Below are positions 48,996 through 59,583 of a stretch of 64,000 nt of DNA, in pieces (position 1 is the first letter of the stretch; every line of letters begins with the position of its first letter). Position numbers and translations under genes: made by a program. The notes under the pieces were generated by a model that saw only the letters and a program-made list of their open reading frames with translations, was not told the DNA's origin and ran no database searches. This stretch comes from Streptomyces griseochromogenes (GTDB lineage: Bacteria > Actinomycetota > Actinomycetes > Streptomycetales > Streptomycetaceae), in NCBI RefSeq assembly GCF_001542625.1, contig NZ_CP016279.1, forward strand, positions 2,542,001 to 2,606,000, given 5' to 3'.

Positions 48996-49697
48996 ATGAC
49001 GAATCAGGTCGAGGACTGCAAAGACTCCAAGGCGGTCATGTTCGGCAGAGCCGCGGAGGCTGTGCCGAGGAACCGAAGAGCCGGTGGGGTGGATTCGCGG
49101 GGTGATCAGGTACTCACCACGAAGGTGGGACTGCACATACCCATTGGACTCGCCTTCGAGGAGTGGGAACGCGCCGGGCGCCAGCTCTCCGGGCTGCTCA
49201 ACTCCTCGTCCTGGTGGCTCGGGGACTGGCTCGTCTACGGCAAGGACCACTATGCGGACCGCTATGAGCGCGGCATCCGCGCTGCCGGGCTGCAATACCA
49301 GACGCTGCGCAACTACGCCTGGGTCTCCCGGCGCTTCGAGCTGCACCGGCGGCGGCCCGCGCTCAGCTTTCAGCACCACGCCGAGCTGGCGTCGCTGCCG
49401 CTCGACGAGCAGGAGGTCTGGCTCGACCGTGCCGAGCGGATGAAGTGGAGCACCAAGCAACTGCGCAACGCCATCCGGGCCCAGCGCGAGCCCATCCCGC
49501 AGCAGACGGACGCCGTGGCGACGACGAGCCGGCTCGCCGTGCCCGACAACCGGCTGCAGTGGTGGCACAAGGCGGCGGCCCATGCGGGCACCGAGTTGGG
49601 GGAGTGGGTGACGGCCACGCTCGACGCGGCCGCGGACCAGGTGCTGAAGGATGCCGACCGGCAACAGGATGCCGACCGGCAACTCACCCTCGAATGA
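48996..49697 (+). CDS. LmbU-family transcriptional regulator
   Basis: A 233-residue member of the LmbU/NovE family. The conserved block runs from TKVGLHIPIGLAFEEWERAG through SSWWLGDWLVYGKDHYADRY, LQYQTLRNYAWVSRRFELHR and LSFQHHAELASLPLDEQEVW to WSTKQLRNAIR. LmbU proteins are cluster-situated activators, reported in the lincomycin system to bind CGCCGGCG palindromes. The ATG at 48996 has GGGGAGG upstream; GTG at 48993 is possible. It is convergent with the KtzT-like gene and is the best candidate for a pathway-specific regulator. Confidence 0.88.
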   Translation: MTNQVEDCKDSKAVMFGRAAEAVPRNRRAGGVDSRGDQVLTTKVGLHIPIGLAFEEWERAGRQLSGLLNSSSWWLGDWLVYGKDHYADRYERGIRAAGLQYQTLRNYAWVSRRFELHRRRPALSFQHHAELASLPLDEQEVWLDRAERMKWSTKQLRNAIRAQREPIPQQTDAVATTSRLAVPDNRLQWWHKAAAHAGTELGEWVTATLDAAADQVLKDADRQQDADRQLTLE

Positions 49698-49772
49698 CCG
49701 GTTCATGAGAACCGGCCCGTAAGGCGGTCGCGTCGGGGACAGGCGGGGGTGTCCGGCCGGGGCGGTGAAAGT

Positions 49773-49810
49773 CACGGGGTCCGCACACGTCAAGGGGTGC
49801 GGACCCCGTG
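49773..49810. terminator. Bidirectional terminator
   Basis: A perfect 14-base stem, CACGGGGTCCGCAC (49773-49786) and its complement (49797-49810), with a 10-base loop, lies between the convergent LmbU-family and KtzT-like genes. Confidence 0.85.
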
Positions 49811-49825
49811 TCATGGGTGGAACCG

Positions 49826-50470
49826 TTACGGCAGACGGTTCATGAGATCCGCCGTCTGTACGTGCCGGGTGCATTCGCGCCCGGCGAATGACTGCACCAC
49901 CCGCTCGCGAATCTCGGGACGCTGTTCCTGGCTGAGCTTGAACATTCCCTCGGCCTTGGTCACCCGGACACGGAAAGCGCCGACGCCGGTCACTATCTTG
50001 CGGAAATAGTCGACCGATTCGCTCATGTCCCAGCTGTCGCCGAATTCCCCCTCGAAGGCTTGCACGGTCGCCTGTACGACATCCAGGGTCTCCTCCGTCG
50101 ACTCGATCTTCTCCACCACTCCGTGCACATGCACCGAGGTGAAGTTCCATGTCGGGGCGGCAGGCGTGACGTCGTAGACGGTGGGCGAGACGTAGGCGTG
50201 CGGACCGGTGAACGTCAGCAGGATCGCCGACCCGGTTTCCAGCGCCGCCCAGTGCGGATTGGCACGGTTCATGTGACCCAGCAGAGGCATGCCCGCCAGG
50301 TCCGCGGTGGGGCTGCCCTCCCACTGGGGGTCGGTGATGACCGGGAGGTGGGTGGCGAAAGGTCCGTCAGCGGGAGTTCCATTGCTGGCCATCAGTGCCA
50401 GCGGGTTCCCGCGCATCAGATCGACCATCCATGAGACGTCCGGTTCCCGGTAGTGGCTGGGGACGAACAT
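49826..50470 (-). CDS. PaiB/KtzT-family protein, probable piperazate synthase
   Basis: A 214-residue protein of the PaiB fold (MFVPSHYREPDVSWMVDLMR, then DGPFATHLPVITD, LLGHMNRANPHW and FTGPHAYVSP). Automatic pipelines call it an FMN-binding negative transcriptional regulator. KtzT of the kutzneride pathway belongs to this family and is a haem-dependent piperazate synthase that closes the N-N bond of N5-hydroxyornithine. With the ornithine N5-monooxygenase at 37783 and a shared palindromic operator (50573-50590), piperazate synthase is the better call. The start at 50470 has AAAGGTGAG upstream. A true PaiB flavin-binding protein remains possible. Confidence 0.75.
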   Translation of the reverse strand: MFVPSHYREPDVSWMVDLMRGNPLALMASNGTPADGPFATHLPVITDPQWEGSPTADLAGMPLLGHMNRANPHWAALETGSAILLTFTGPHAYVSPTVYDVTPAAPTWNFTSVHVHGVVEKIESTEETLDVVQATVQAFEGEFGDSWDMSESVDYFRKIVTGVGAFRVRVTKAEGMFKLSQEQRPEIRERVVQSFAGRECTRHVQTADLMNRLP

Positions 50471-50572
50471 ACAGCACTCACCTTTCGTGGTGTGACGAAA
50501 ACAGTGCCTGTCCGGCATCGAGGCCTTGAGACGCGGCAATGATGCGGCGAATGGTCGACGACATCGCCGTAC

Positions 50573-50590
50573 TGTCCTGTTGGCAGGACA
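50573..50590. promoter_or_regulatory. Operator copy E, upstream of the KtzT-like gene
   Basis: TGTCCTGTTGGCAGGACA is an 18-base inverted repeat about 100 bases before the minus-strand start at 50470. It matches the other four copies at most positions and keeps dyad symmetry. Confidence 0.6.
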
Positions 50591-50772
50591 ACGGGGTTCT
50601 CCATCGTGGCCCGTTGTCGTCTCCGGCGCAATGAAGGGACGAACCGGCATCAACGAATCGTCCGGCGGGAACGGAAAGAGGAAGCCCGGCGGTATCGAAT
50701 CAGAACGGCGGTGAGTTTCCATGCCGCAGCCTGTACCTGGAAAAGGACCCCGTCAGCCCTCAGGAGGAATTC

Positions 50773-51108
50773 ATGGAAAACGGGCAGGCGGTCCTGGCAG
50801 CTTCTCCGGAGGCGGCCGCTCGGCCACCCCGGCGTCCGGTCCGGATTCTGGTCAGGAGCTCGAAGCGACGGCGGCTTGCCGCACGCCGCGGGACTTGGTG
50901 TGATGCGGGTGTTCCCGAGAACATCGCCGAGCAGGGTGAACGCGCGGCCCCGTGCGGTGTTCAACTGCTCTGCCTCGGTGAACAACGAGGGCGGCCACAC
51001 CGGGCCCGAGCCGGACCGCCCCGACCCATCCGGATCCGACCCCCGCGGCGGATGGGCCGGGGCACCCCTCGACGTTCCGATCTACGGGCTTCGGACCTGA
51101 GGCCTTGA
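50773..51108 (+). CDS. Doubtful small open frame with an ideal ribosome binding site
   Basis: An ideal AGGAGG precedes an ATG that opens a 111-codon frame (MENGQAVLAASPEAAARPPR...). Third-position GC is only moderate and the later part is arginine-rich, like out-of-frame sequence. It may be the 5' end of a truncated gene whose ribosome binding site survives at the island edge. No homology recognised. Confidence 0.25.
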   Translation: MENGQAVLAASPEAAARPPRRPVRILVRSSKRRRLAARRGTWCDAGVPENIAEQGERAAPCGVQLLCLGEQRGRPHRARAGPPRPIRIRPPRRMGRGTPRRSDLRASDLRP

Positions 51109-51215
51109 GGAAGACGCGGATCTGGCGGGCACGGCTGGTCTCATGGAGGGATCGTCGCCCACGTGTGGTGCGGGGAACGGGGCGGTTCGTCGCCCGCACC
51201 TCCCACGCGCTCGGA

Positions 51216-51371
51216 TCAGGCCGGGCGGCCGCGCCGTACCGCCTCGATGCCGGCCGCACCGTCGTGTGCCTCGTCGACGATCTCGATGTCCGGGGCCGAG
51301 CCGAGAATGGTGCGCAGGAACCCGCACACCATGGGCTCGTCGTCCACCACCACTACCCGGGCCACGCTCAC
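51216..51371 (-). pseudogene. Truncated response-regulator receiver domain
   Basis: GTG at 51371 opens VSVARVVVVDDEPMVCGFLR and continues as a typical NarL-type receiver (EIVDEAHDGAAGIEAVRRGRP), then stops after 51 residues, before the phospho-acceptor region. Its start overlaps the histidine-kinase stop (GTGA), as in intact two-component operons. The sequence beyond is unrelated. Confidence 0.7.
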
Positions 51372-52117
51372 ACCGCCGATTCGGAGGTCGGGACGAACAC
51401 GGGCAGCGTCGCCTCGACGCTGAACCCGCCGTCGGAACAGGGTCCGGCACGCAACGTGCCGTGCACGAGCTCGATGCGCTGCCGCAGTCGGGCGATCCCG
51501 AGACCTGAGCCGGTACCGGCCAGGGCGCCGCGAGGTCCACCGGTCGGTGGCGTGTCGCGGACCGTCAGCCGCAGCTGTGCCGTGTCGTACTCCACGCCCA
51601 CGTTCACGCGGGCGCCGGGAGCGTGCTTGCGTACGTTGGTCAGCGCCTCGCGCAGCACGCGGTAGGCGGTGCGCCCGACCACCGGTGAGGCCATCGCCGG
51701 ATCGCCTTCCTCGATCAGCTCGGTCGGTATCCCCACCGCCACGGACTCGGCGACCAGGCCGGCGAAGCCCGCCACCGAGGGCGTCCGGTCGCCCTCCGGC
51801 GCGGTGCGCAGAATGCCGACCAGGTCCCGCAGCTCCTCCAGCGCCTGGCAGCCCGCGGAGCGCAGTTCCTCGGCCGCCTGCCGGGTCGCCTCGTCGGGTG
51901 CCGTCACCCTCAGGGCACCGGCCTGCAGCACCATCAGGCTCACTCGGTGGGTGACCACGTCATGCATCTCACCGGCGAGCCGGGCGCGTTCTTCGGCGCG
52001 GGCCCGCTCCGCCAGCAGATGACGCTCCCGTTCGGCGCGCTCGGCGCGCTCGACCAGTGCCTGCATCAGCCTGCGGCGGGTGTCGAAGTACAGCGCCGGC
52101 AGCGGCCCGATCGTCCG
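51368..52117 (-). pseudogene. 5'-truncated NarL-type sensor histidine kinase
   Basis: The frame is open from 52117 to the stop at 51368; the first ATG is at 52066. The dimerisation/phospho-acceptor motif EERARLAGEMHDVVTHRVSLMV and the ATPase motifs EALTNVRKHAPG and GTGSGLGIARLRQRIEL are intact. The N-terminal membrane sensor is absent: an in-frame stop lies at 52118-52120, where sequence of a transporter gene on the other strand begins. It may still be expressed as a soluble kinase, but its partner regulator is also truncated. Confidence 0.7.
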
Positions 52118-52563
52118 TTACTACGGGCGATCCGCGCTCCAGTACTACGTGTCCACGGTCGCCTCCGTGTACTTCATGGGCCTGCTGGCGCACTGCGTGC
52201 TGGTGAGCGTCGTCGAGGTCCTGCTCATCACGGCGGTCGGCAGGCTTTACGGCGTCCCGTTGCCCGCCGCCTCGCGGTGGCCCGTGCTCGCGGTGTCCCT
52301 GGTGCTCGGCGCCGCCGGTCGTGCAACTGGTGCTGTTCCCGCTCGTGTTCATCTCGGGCACGTACGTGCCGATCCACTCCGCCCCGCTGAACGGCATCGC
52401 CGGTGCGCTGCCGGTGAAACCGTTCAACGACGCCCTGCTCCGCGCCTTCACCACGAACCACGCCGGCCTCCCCTGGCGGGACCACGGCGTCCTGCTGCTG
52501 TGGGGGGTGGCCGGTGCGGCGGTGGCCGTCCGGCGGTTCCGCTGGGATCCGCGTGCGCAGTGA
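52111..52563 (+). pseudogene. Decayed ABC-2 permease remnant
   Basis: Two frames carry pieces of one ABC-2 permease: RYYGRSALQYYVSTVASVYF to about 52315, then in another frame QLVLFPLVFISGTYVPIHSA to WGVAGAAVAVRRFRWDP, ending at 52563. The middle segment is missing, with a frameshift at the junction near 52320, and the N terminus is lost at the join with the kinase remnant. Confidence 0.65.
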
Positions 52564-52623
52564 GCGACCCGGCCCGGGACCATGCCCGCCCCGGGCACGA
52601 GGGCCGGGGCGGGTGCGAGGTGC

Positions 52624-54933
52624 CTACAGCTCCGTGCGTACCGTGCGGGCCGCGGTGACCAGGTTCTCCAGGGAGGCTCGGGTCTCCGGCCAGTCACGGG
52701 TCTTCAGGCCGCAGTCGGGGTTGACCCACAGCCGCTCGGCGGGGATCGCCTTCAGGCCGGTGCGCAGCAGGTCGGCAGCCTCCGCCGCGCTGGGCACGCG
52801 CGGCGAGTGGATGTCGTAGACGCCGGGTCCCGCCTCGCGCGGGTAGCCGTGGGCGGCGAGTTCACGGGCCACCTGCATGTGCGAACGGGCGGCCTCCAGG
52901 CTGATGACGTCGGCGTCGAGATCGTCGATGGCCTGGACGATGTCGCCGAACTCGGCGTAGCACATATGGGTGTGGATCTGGGTGTCCGGGCGGACGCCGC
53001 TGGTGGTCAGCCGGAAGGCCCGCGTGGCCCACTCCAGGTACGCGGGGCGGTCGGCGGCACGCAGGGGGAGGGTTTCGCGCAGGGCGGGCTCGTCGACCTG
53101 GATCACCGAAGTACCTGCCGCCTCCAGGTCGTTCACCTCCTCGCGCAGGGCGAGGGCCACCTGGCGGGCGGTGTCGGCGAGGGGCTGGTCGTCGCGGACG
53201 AAGGACCAGGCGAGCATGGTGACGGGACCGGTGAGCATGCCCTTGACCGGGCGGTCGGTGAGGGACTGGGCGTACGTCGTCCAGCGCACCGTCATCGGCT
53301 CGGGGCGCGAGATGTCGCCGGCCAGGATCGGCGGCCGGACGTAACGGGTGCCGTAGGACTGGACCCAGCCGTGCTGCGTGGCGAGGTAGCCGGTGAGCCG
53401 CTCGGCGAAGTACTGGACCATGTCGTTGCGTTCGGCCTCGCCGTGCACCAGGACGTCCAGGCCCGCCTTCTCCTGGAAGGCGATCACCTCGCGGATCTCC
53501 GCCCCGACGCGTTCCTCGTATCCGGCGGTGTCGATGCGGCCGGCCCTCAAGTCGGCGCGCGCGGAGCGCAGTTCGCCGGTCTGCGGGAAGGAGCCGATGG
53601 TCGTGGTGGGGAGCGCGGGGAGGCGCAGGTGGGCGCGCTGGGCCGCGGCCCGCTCGGGGTATGGCCGGCAGCGGCGCGCGTCGTCGTCCGTGACGGCGGC
53701 GGTGCGGGCGCGCACGGCCGGGTCATGGGTGATGGGCGAGTGTGCGCGGGAGGCCAGATCGGCCCGGTTCGCCGACAGCTGCGCGGTGATCGTGTCGGTG
53801 CCGCGGGCCAGGCCCTTGGCGAGGGTGACGATCTCGGCCGTCTTCTGCCGGGCGAAGGCGAGCCAGCGCAGGATCTGCGGCTCGATGTCCCGCTCGGCCG
53901 CCGCGTCGAGGGGGACGTGCAGGAGTGAGCAGGAGGCCGACACGTCGACCCGGTCGGCCAGGCCGAGCAGGGTGCCGAGCGTGGCCAGGGAGGCCGACAG
54001 GTCGTTGCCCCAGATGTTGCGGCCGTTCACGACACCGGCGACCAGCCGCTTGCCGGGCAGTCCGCCGACGGCCGCGAGCGCGTCCAGGTTGGCGGCGGCC
54101 GCCTCGGTGAAGTCCAGGGCCAGGCCCTCCACCGGTGCCTTGGCCAGCACCGGCAGGGCATCGCCGAGCCGGTCGAAGTAGGAGGCGACCAGCAGCTTGG
54201 GCCGGTCGGTGAGGGCACCGAGATCGCGGTAGGCGCGGGCGGCGGCGTTCAGTTCGGCCGGGGTACGGTCCTGGACCAGGGCCGGCTCGTCGAGCTGCAC
54301 CCACTCGGCACCGGCCGCGCGCAGGTCGGCGAGGACCTCGGCGTACACCGGGAGCAGACGGTCCAGGAGGGTGAGCGGCTCGAAGTCCGCGGACACCCCG
54401 GGCGCGGGCTTGGCGAGCAGCAGGTAGGTCACCGGGCCGACCAGCACGGGACGTGCCGTCAACTCCAGGGCGAGGGCTTCCTTCAGCTCGGAGACCTGCT
54501 TGCCGGAGTCGGCCGCGAACCGCGTGTCCGGGCCCAACTCGGGCACGAGATAGTGGTAGTTGGTGTCGAACCACTTGGTCATCTCCAGTGGCGCGACTTC
54601 CTGCGTGCCGCGGGCCATGGCGAAGTAGCCTTCCAGCGGGTCGGCGGCGACGGCCGCCCGGTGCCGGTCGGGGATCGCGCCCACCATGACGGTGGTGTCC
54701 AGGACGTGGTCGTAGTACGAGAAGTCACCGGTCGGGACCTCGTCGACGCCGGCCTCCGCCAGCTGCCGCCAGTTGGTGCGACGCAGTTCGGCGGCGGCCG
54801 TGCGCAGGGCGTCGGCGGTGACCCGGCCCTTCCAGTGGCCCTCGATCGCCTTCTTCAGCTCCCGGCCCTGGCCCTGGCGGGGGTAGCCGTACACGGTGGC
54901 CCGTGCTGCCGCGGCTGCGGACTTGGTGGTCAC
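52624..54933 (-). CDS. metE: Cobalamin-independent methionine synthase
   Basis: A 769-residue MetE that transfers a methyl group from 5-methyltetrahydropteroyl-triglutamate to homocysteine. The zinc ligands of the C-terminal half lie in IHTHMCYAEFGDI and VNPDCGLKTR. The N-terminal barrel is present and the length is normal. A cobalamin riboswitch lies upstream (55098-55285), so expression should fall when B12 is available and MetH can replace it. Core metabolism, not part of the cluster. Confidence 0.97.
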   Translation of the reverse strand: MTTKSAAAAARATVYGYPRQGQGRELKKAIEGHWKGRVTADALRTAAAELRRTNWRQLAEAGVDEVPTGDFSYYDHVLDTTVMVGAIPDRHRAAVAADPLEGYFAMARGTQEVAPLEMTKWFDTNYHYLVPELGPDTRFAADSGKQVSELKEALALELTARPVLVGPVTYLLLAKPAPGVSADFEPLTLLDRLLPVYAEVLADLRAAGAEWVQLDEPALVQDRTPAELNAAARAYRDLGALTDRPKLLVASYFDRLGDALPVLAKAPVEGLALDFTEAAAANLDALAAVGGLPGKRLVAGVVNGRNIWGNDLSASLATLGTLLGLADRVDVSASCSLLHVPLDAAAERDIEPQILRWLAFARQKTAEIVTLAKGLARGTDTITAQLSANRADLASRAHSPITHDPAVRARTAAVTDDDARRCRPYPERAAAQRAHLRLPALPTTTIGSFPQTGELRSARADLRAGRIDTAGYEERVGAEIREVIAFQEKAGLDVLVHGEAERNDMVQYFAERLTGYLATQHGWVQSYGTRYVRPPILAGDISRPEPMTVRWTTYAQSLTDRPVKGMLTGPVTMLAWSFVRDDQPLADTARQVALALREEVNDLEAAGTSVIQVDEPALRETLPLRAADRPAYLEWATRAFRLTTSGVRPDTQIHTHMCYAEFGDIVQAIDDLDADVISLEAARSHMQVARELAAHGYPREAGPGVYDIHSPRVPSAAEAADLLRTGLKAIPAERLWVNPDCGLKTRDWPETRASLENLVTAARTVRTEL

Positions 54934-55097
54934 GGAGATCTCCTTCGCGAGATGAATCCCTGAGATCCCGGGGACGGGACGAGAGCGCGAAGGGGTGACG
55001 TACCGGACGGCAGCGGCCGTCGGCCGTCCGTTCGGTCACGCACGCCGACCCGCCCTCGAGGTCACCGGGATTCCGCGCACGAGTCGTCCCGTACGCG

Positions 55098-55285
55098 GGC
55101 AGTTGGCAGGTCTTCGGACTCGCGGGCACGTCCTCATGGGGGAGGACACCTACTGGCCGTCGCTTCCCAGACCCTGTACATCGGGCCCAGTGCGTATGAC
55201 GGCGGTCGTTCCCGCTCACCGCTGCGGGGCAGTCCCGGATTTCCACCGGGTTCCCTCTTACGACGCGTCCCGCCTGGCTGACGGG
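55098..55285 (-). promoter_or_regulatory. Cobalamin (AdoCbl) riboswitch controlling metE
   Basis: Read on the minus strand, the leader contains the B12-box core (GGGACTGCCCCGCAGCGGTG), preceded by the arm AACCCGGTGGAAATCC, and the typical closing element GAGTCCGAAGACCTGCCAAC. It lies between the 3-hydroxyacyl-CoA dehydrogenase and metE and points to metE. Streptomyces metE genes are known to be under B12 riboswitch control. Confidence 0.9.
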
Positions 55286-55308
55286 GCGAACCAGCTGCAC
55301 CGGCCACC

Positions 55309-56177
55309 CTACGGGGTCGGGTCGTACATGTGGAATCCCCGACCGGCCTTGCGGCCCAGCAGCCCCGCTTCCACCATCCGCTGCAGCAGCGGGGGAGGGG
55401 CGTAGAGGGGTTCCCTGAACTCGTCGTACAGGGACTCGGCGATCGAGGCCACGGTGTCGAGCCCGATCAGGTCCGCCAGCTTCAGCGGGCCCATGGGGTG
55501 GGCGCAGCCCAGTTCCATGCCGGCGTCGATGTCGGCGGCGGTGGCGAAGCCGGACTCCGTCATACGGATCGCCGAGAGCAGGTACGGGACGAGCAGCGCG
55601 TTGACGACGAAACCGGCCCGGTCCCGGGAGCGGATGACCGTCTTGCCGAGCGTGAGCGCGGCGAACTCCTCGACGACGGCCGCCGCTTCGGGCGCCGTGT
55701 GCAGGGACGTCACGAGCTCCACCAGGGGCAGTACGGGGACAGGGTTGAAGAAGTGCAGACCTACGACCCGGTCGGCGCGGCTCGTGGCCATGCCGAGGCG
55801 CATGACGGGGAGGGAGGAGGTGTTCGTGGCCAGGACGGCCTCCGGGTCCTCGACGATCTTGTCGAGGGCCGCGAACACCTCCGCCTTGGCGTCGGCGTTC
55901 TCGACGACGGCCTCGACGACCAGCTGCCGGTCGGCCAAGTCCGCCGGCTCGCCGGTGAAGACCAGGCGGGCGAGGGCGTCCTGTGCGGCGGACCGCTCCA
56001 GCTTGCCCCGCCGTACGGCACGCTCCAGGGAAGCCGCCACCCGCTCCCGCGCGGCGTGGGCGGCCGTGGCGTCGGCCTCGCAGACGATCGTGTCGATCCC
56101 GGCCCGCGCGCACACCTCGGCGATGCCCGCGCCCATCTGGCCGCCGCCGACCACTCCGACACGCCGGATGCCGCCGC

Positions 56178-56181
<4 letters not shown>
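55309..56181 (-). CDS. 3-hydroxybutyryl-CoA dehydrogenase family protein
   Basis: A 290-residue NAD-dependent 3-hydroxyacyl-CoA dehydrogenase. It has the N-terminal dinucleotide motif GVVGGGQMGAGIAEV, the catalytic His in LHFFNPVPVLPLVE and the C-terminal motif GFVVNALLVPYLL. It oxidises (S)-3-hydroxyacyl-CoA or works in reverse. Its ATG overlaps the malate synthase stop (ATGA), so the two are co-transcribed and linked to acetate/fatty acid use. Confidence 0.93.
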
Positions 56182-57776
<1,595 letters not shown>

Positions 57777-57923
57777 CGGGTCTCCTGAAGAGGACGCAAA
57801 CGAAGGGTGCGGACCGACCGTCATTCCGTCGAACACACCTGGGGGCGCGGGGCTGTATCGACACGCGGCCACCGCCGCGTGTGCGCGACCAGCCCCCACG
57901 CACCCGCAGTCGACGAACCGGAC

Positions 57924-59216
57924 CTAGTGGAACTGCTCCTCCTCCGTGGACCCGGCCAACGCCGTGGTGGAAGAGGCGGGATTCACGGCAGTGGAGACCA
58001 GGTCGAAATAGCCCGTACCGACTTCACGCTGGTGCCTGACCGCCGTGAAGCCGTGCGCCTGCGCCGCGAACTCCCGTTCCTGCAGGTCGACATACGCGGT
58101 CATGCCGTGCTCGGCGTAACCGCGGGCCAGGTCGAACATGCCGTGGTTCAGGGAGTGGAACCCGGCCAGCGTGATGAACTGGAAGCGATAGCCCATCGCG
58201 CCCAGCTCCCGCTGGAACTTGGCGATCTGGTCGTCGTCCAGCGCGGCCTTCCAGTTGAAGGACGGCGAGCAGTTGTAGGCGAGCATCTGGTCCGGGTACC
58301 GGGCGTGGACCGCCTCGGCGAACTCCCGCGCCTGCGCCAGGTCGGGCGTACCCGTCTCGACCCAGATCAGGTCGGCGTACGGGGCGTAGGCCAGACCGCG
58401 CGCGATGACCGGCGCCATGCCGTTGCGGACCCGGTAGAAGCCCTCGGCCGTGCGCTCGCCGGTGACGAACTCGGCGTCGCGCTCGTCGACGTCGCTGGTG
58501 AGCAGGTTGGCGGCGAGGGCGTCCGTGCGGGCGACGACGAGGGTCGGCACATCGGCGATGTCGGCGGCGAGCCGGGCCGCGTTCAGGGTGCGGATGTGCT
58601 GCGAGGTCGGCACCAGCACCTTGCCGCCGAGGTGGCCGCACTTCTTCTCCGAGGCGAGCTGGTCCTCGTAGTGGATGCCTGCCGCGCCCGCCGCGATCAT
58701 CGCCTTGGTCAGCTCGAAGGCGTTCAGCGGGCCGCCGAAGCCGGCCTCGGCGTCGGCGACGATCGGCGCCAGCCAGTCGGTCGTGTCGCCGGCGTCCTCG
58801 GCGGTGGCGATCTGGTCGGCGCGCAGCAGCGCGTTGTTGATCCGACGGACCACCTGCGGAACGGAGTTGGCGGGGTACAGGCTCTGGTCGGGGTAGGTGT
58901 GGCCGGCCTGGTTGGCGTCGGCGGCGACCTGCCAGCCGGACAGGTAGATCGCCTGCAGGCCGGCCTTGACCTGCTGGACGGCCTGGCCGCCGGTCAGGGC
59001 GCCGAGCGCGTGGATGTAGTCCCGCTCGTGCAGCTCGCGCCACAGCCGCTCGGCGCCGCGCCGGGCCAGTGTGTGCTCCTCGCGGACGCTGCCGGAGAGC
59101 CGGATCACGTCCTCGGCGCTGTAGGTGCGCTCGATGCCCCGCCAACGCGGGTCGGTGGCCCAGCGCCGCGCGAGTTCCTCGGCCGCCCGCGTCCTCGTCT
59201 CTGCCATGACTGTCAT
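57924..59216 (-). CDS. aceA: Isocitrate lyase
   Basis: A 430-residue isocitrate lyase that splits isocitrate into glyoxylate and succinate. The active-site motif [13 protein letters not shown] is present, along with [12 protein letters not shown] and [11 protein letters not shown]. The start at 59216 has GGAGA immediately upstream; the second ATG at 59207 ([12 protein letters not shown]) has better spacing and is a real alternative. The divergent RamB-like gene shares its control region. Confidence 0.95.
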   Translation of the reverse strand: MTVMAETRTRAAEELARRWATDPRWRGIERTYSAEDVIRLSGSVREEHTLARRGAERLWRELHERDYIHALGALTGGQAVQQVKAGLQAIYLSGWQVAADANQAGHTYPDQSLYPANSVPQVVRRINNALLRADQIATAEDAGDTTDWLAPIVADAEAGFGGPLNAFELTKAMIAAGAAGIHYEDQLASEKKCGHLGGKVLVPTSQHIRTLNAARLAADIADVPTLVVARTDALAANLLTSDVDERDAEFVTGERTAEGFYRVRNGMAPVIARGLAYAPYADLIWVETGTPDLAQAREFAEAVHARYPDQMLAYNCSPSFNWKAALDDDQIAKFQRELGAMGYRFQFITLAGFHSLNHGMFDLARGYAEHGMTAYVDLQEREFAAQAHGFTAVRHQREVGTGYFDLVSTAVNPASSTTALAGSTEEEQFH

Positions 59217-59583
59217 GTCTCCTCGGTCTGTGCCGGCTGCCAATCTCCCTGTCCGTAGGAACAGGTGTGGCACTGTGTGTCGCTTAGCTGGGATACGGCC
59301 CGCCGTCACGCCGTGGGACGGAGGTGAGCAACGCTGCCGGTGAACGACCCCGTCGGCGCCGGGATCTCCGACGTCAGGGCATGAATCGCGCCCCGGTTCC
59401 GGGCGGTGGTCGCCGGTGTCCGGCGGGCCGCACTGAGACTCTGACACTGGCACTGAGTGCCAACAACCGTGGACATCTGCCAACTTCTGCGAATCTTCTC
59501 GTCGCCGTTCGCCAAGTTTGCGAAGGGCACGGGAGCGGCCCGATGGCGTACGTTGGCCGCAGCCGGACACGGAGGATCACGGG
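59217..59583. promoter_or_regulatory. aceA-ramB divergent promoter with RamB-like sites
   Basis: These 367 bases contain CTTCTGCGAAT near 59484 and AAGTTTGCGAAGG near 59513, both close to the (A/G)TTTGCAAA-type motif bound by RamB in Corynebacterium and mycobacteria. They sit 60-100 bases before the regulator's start. No gene is present. Confidence 0.4.
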
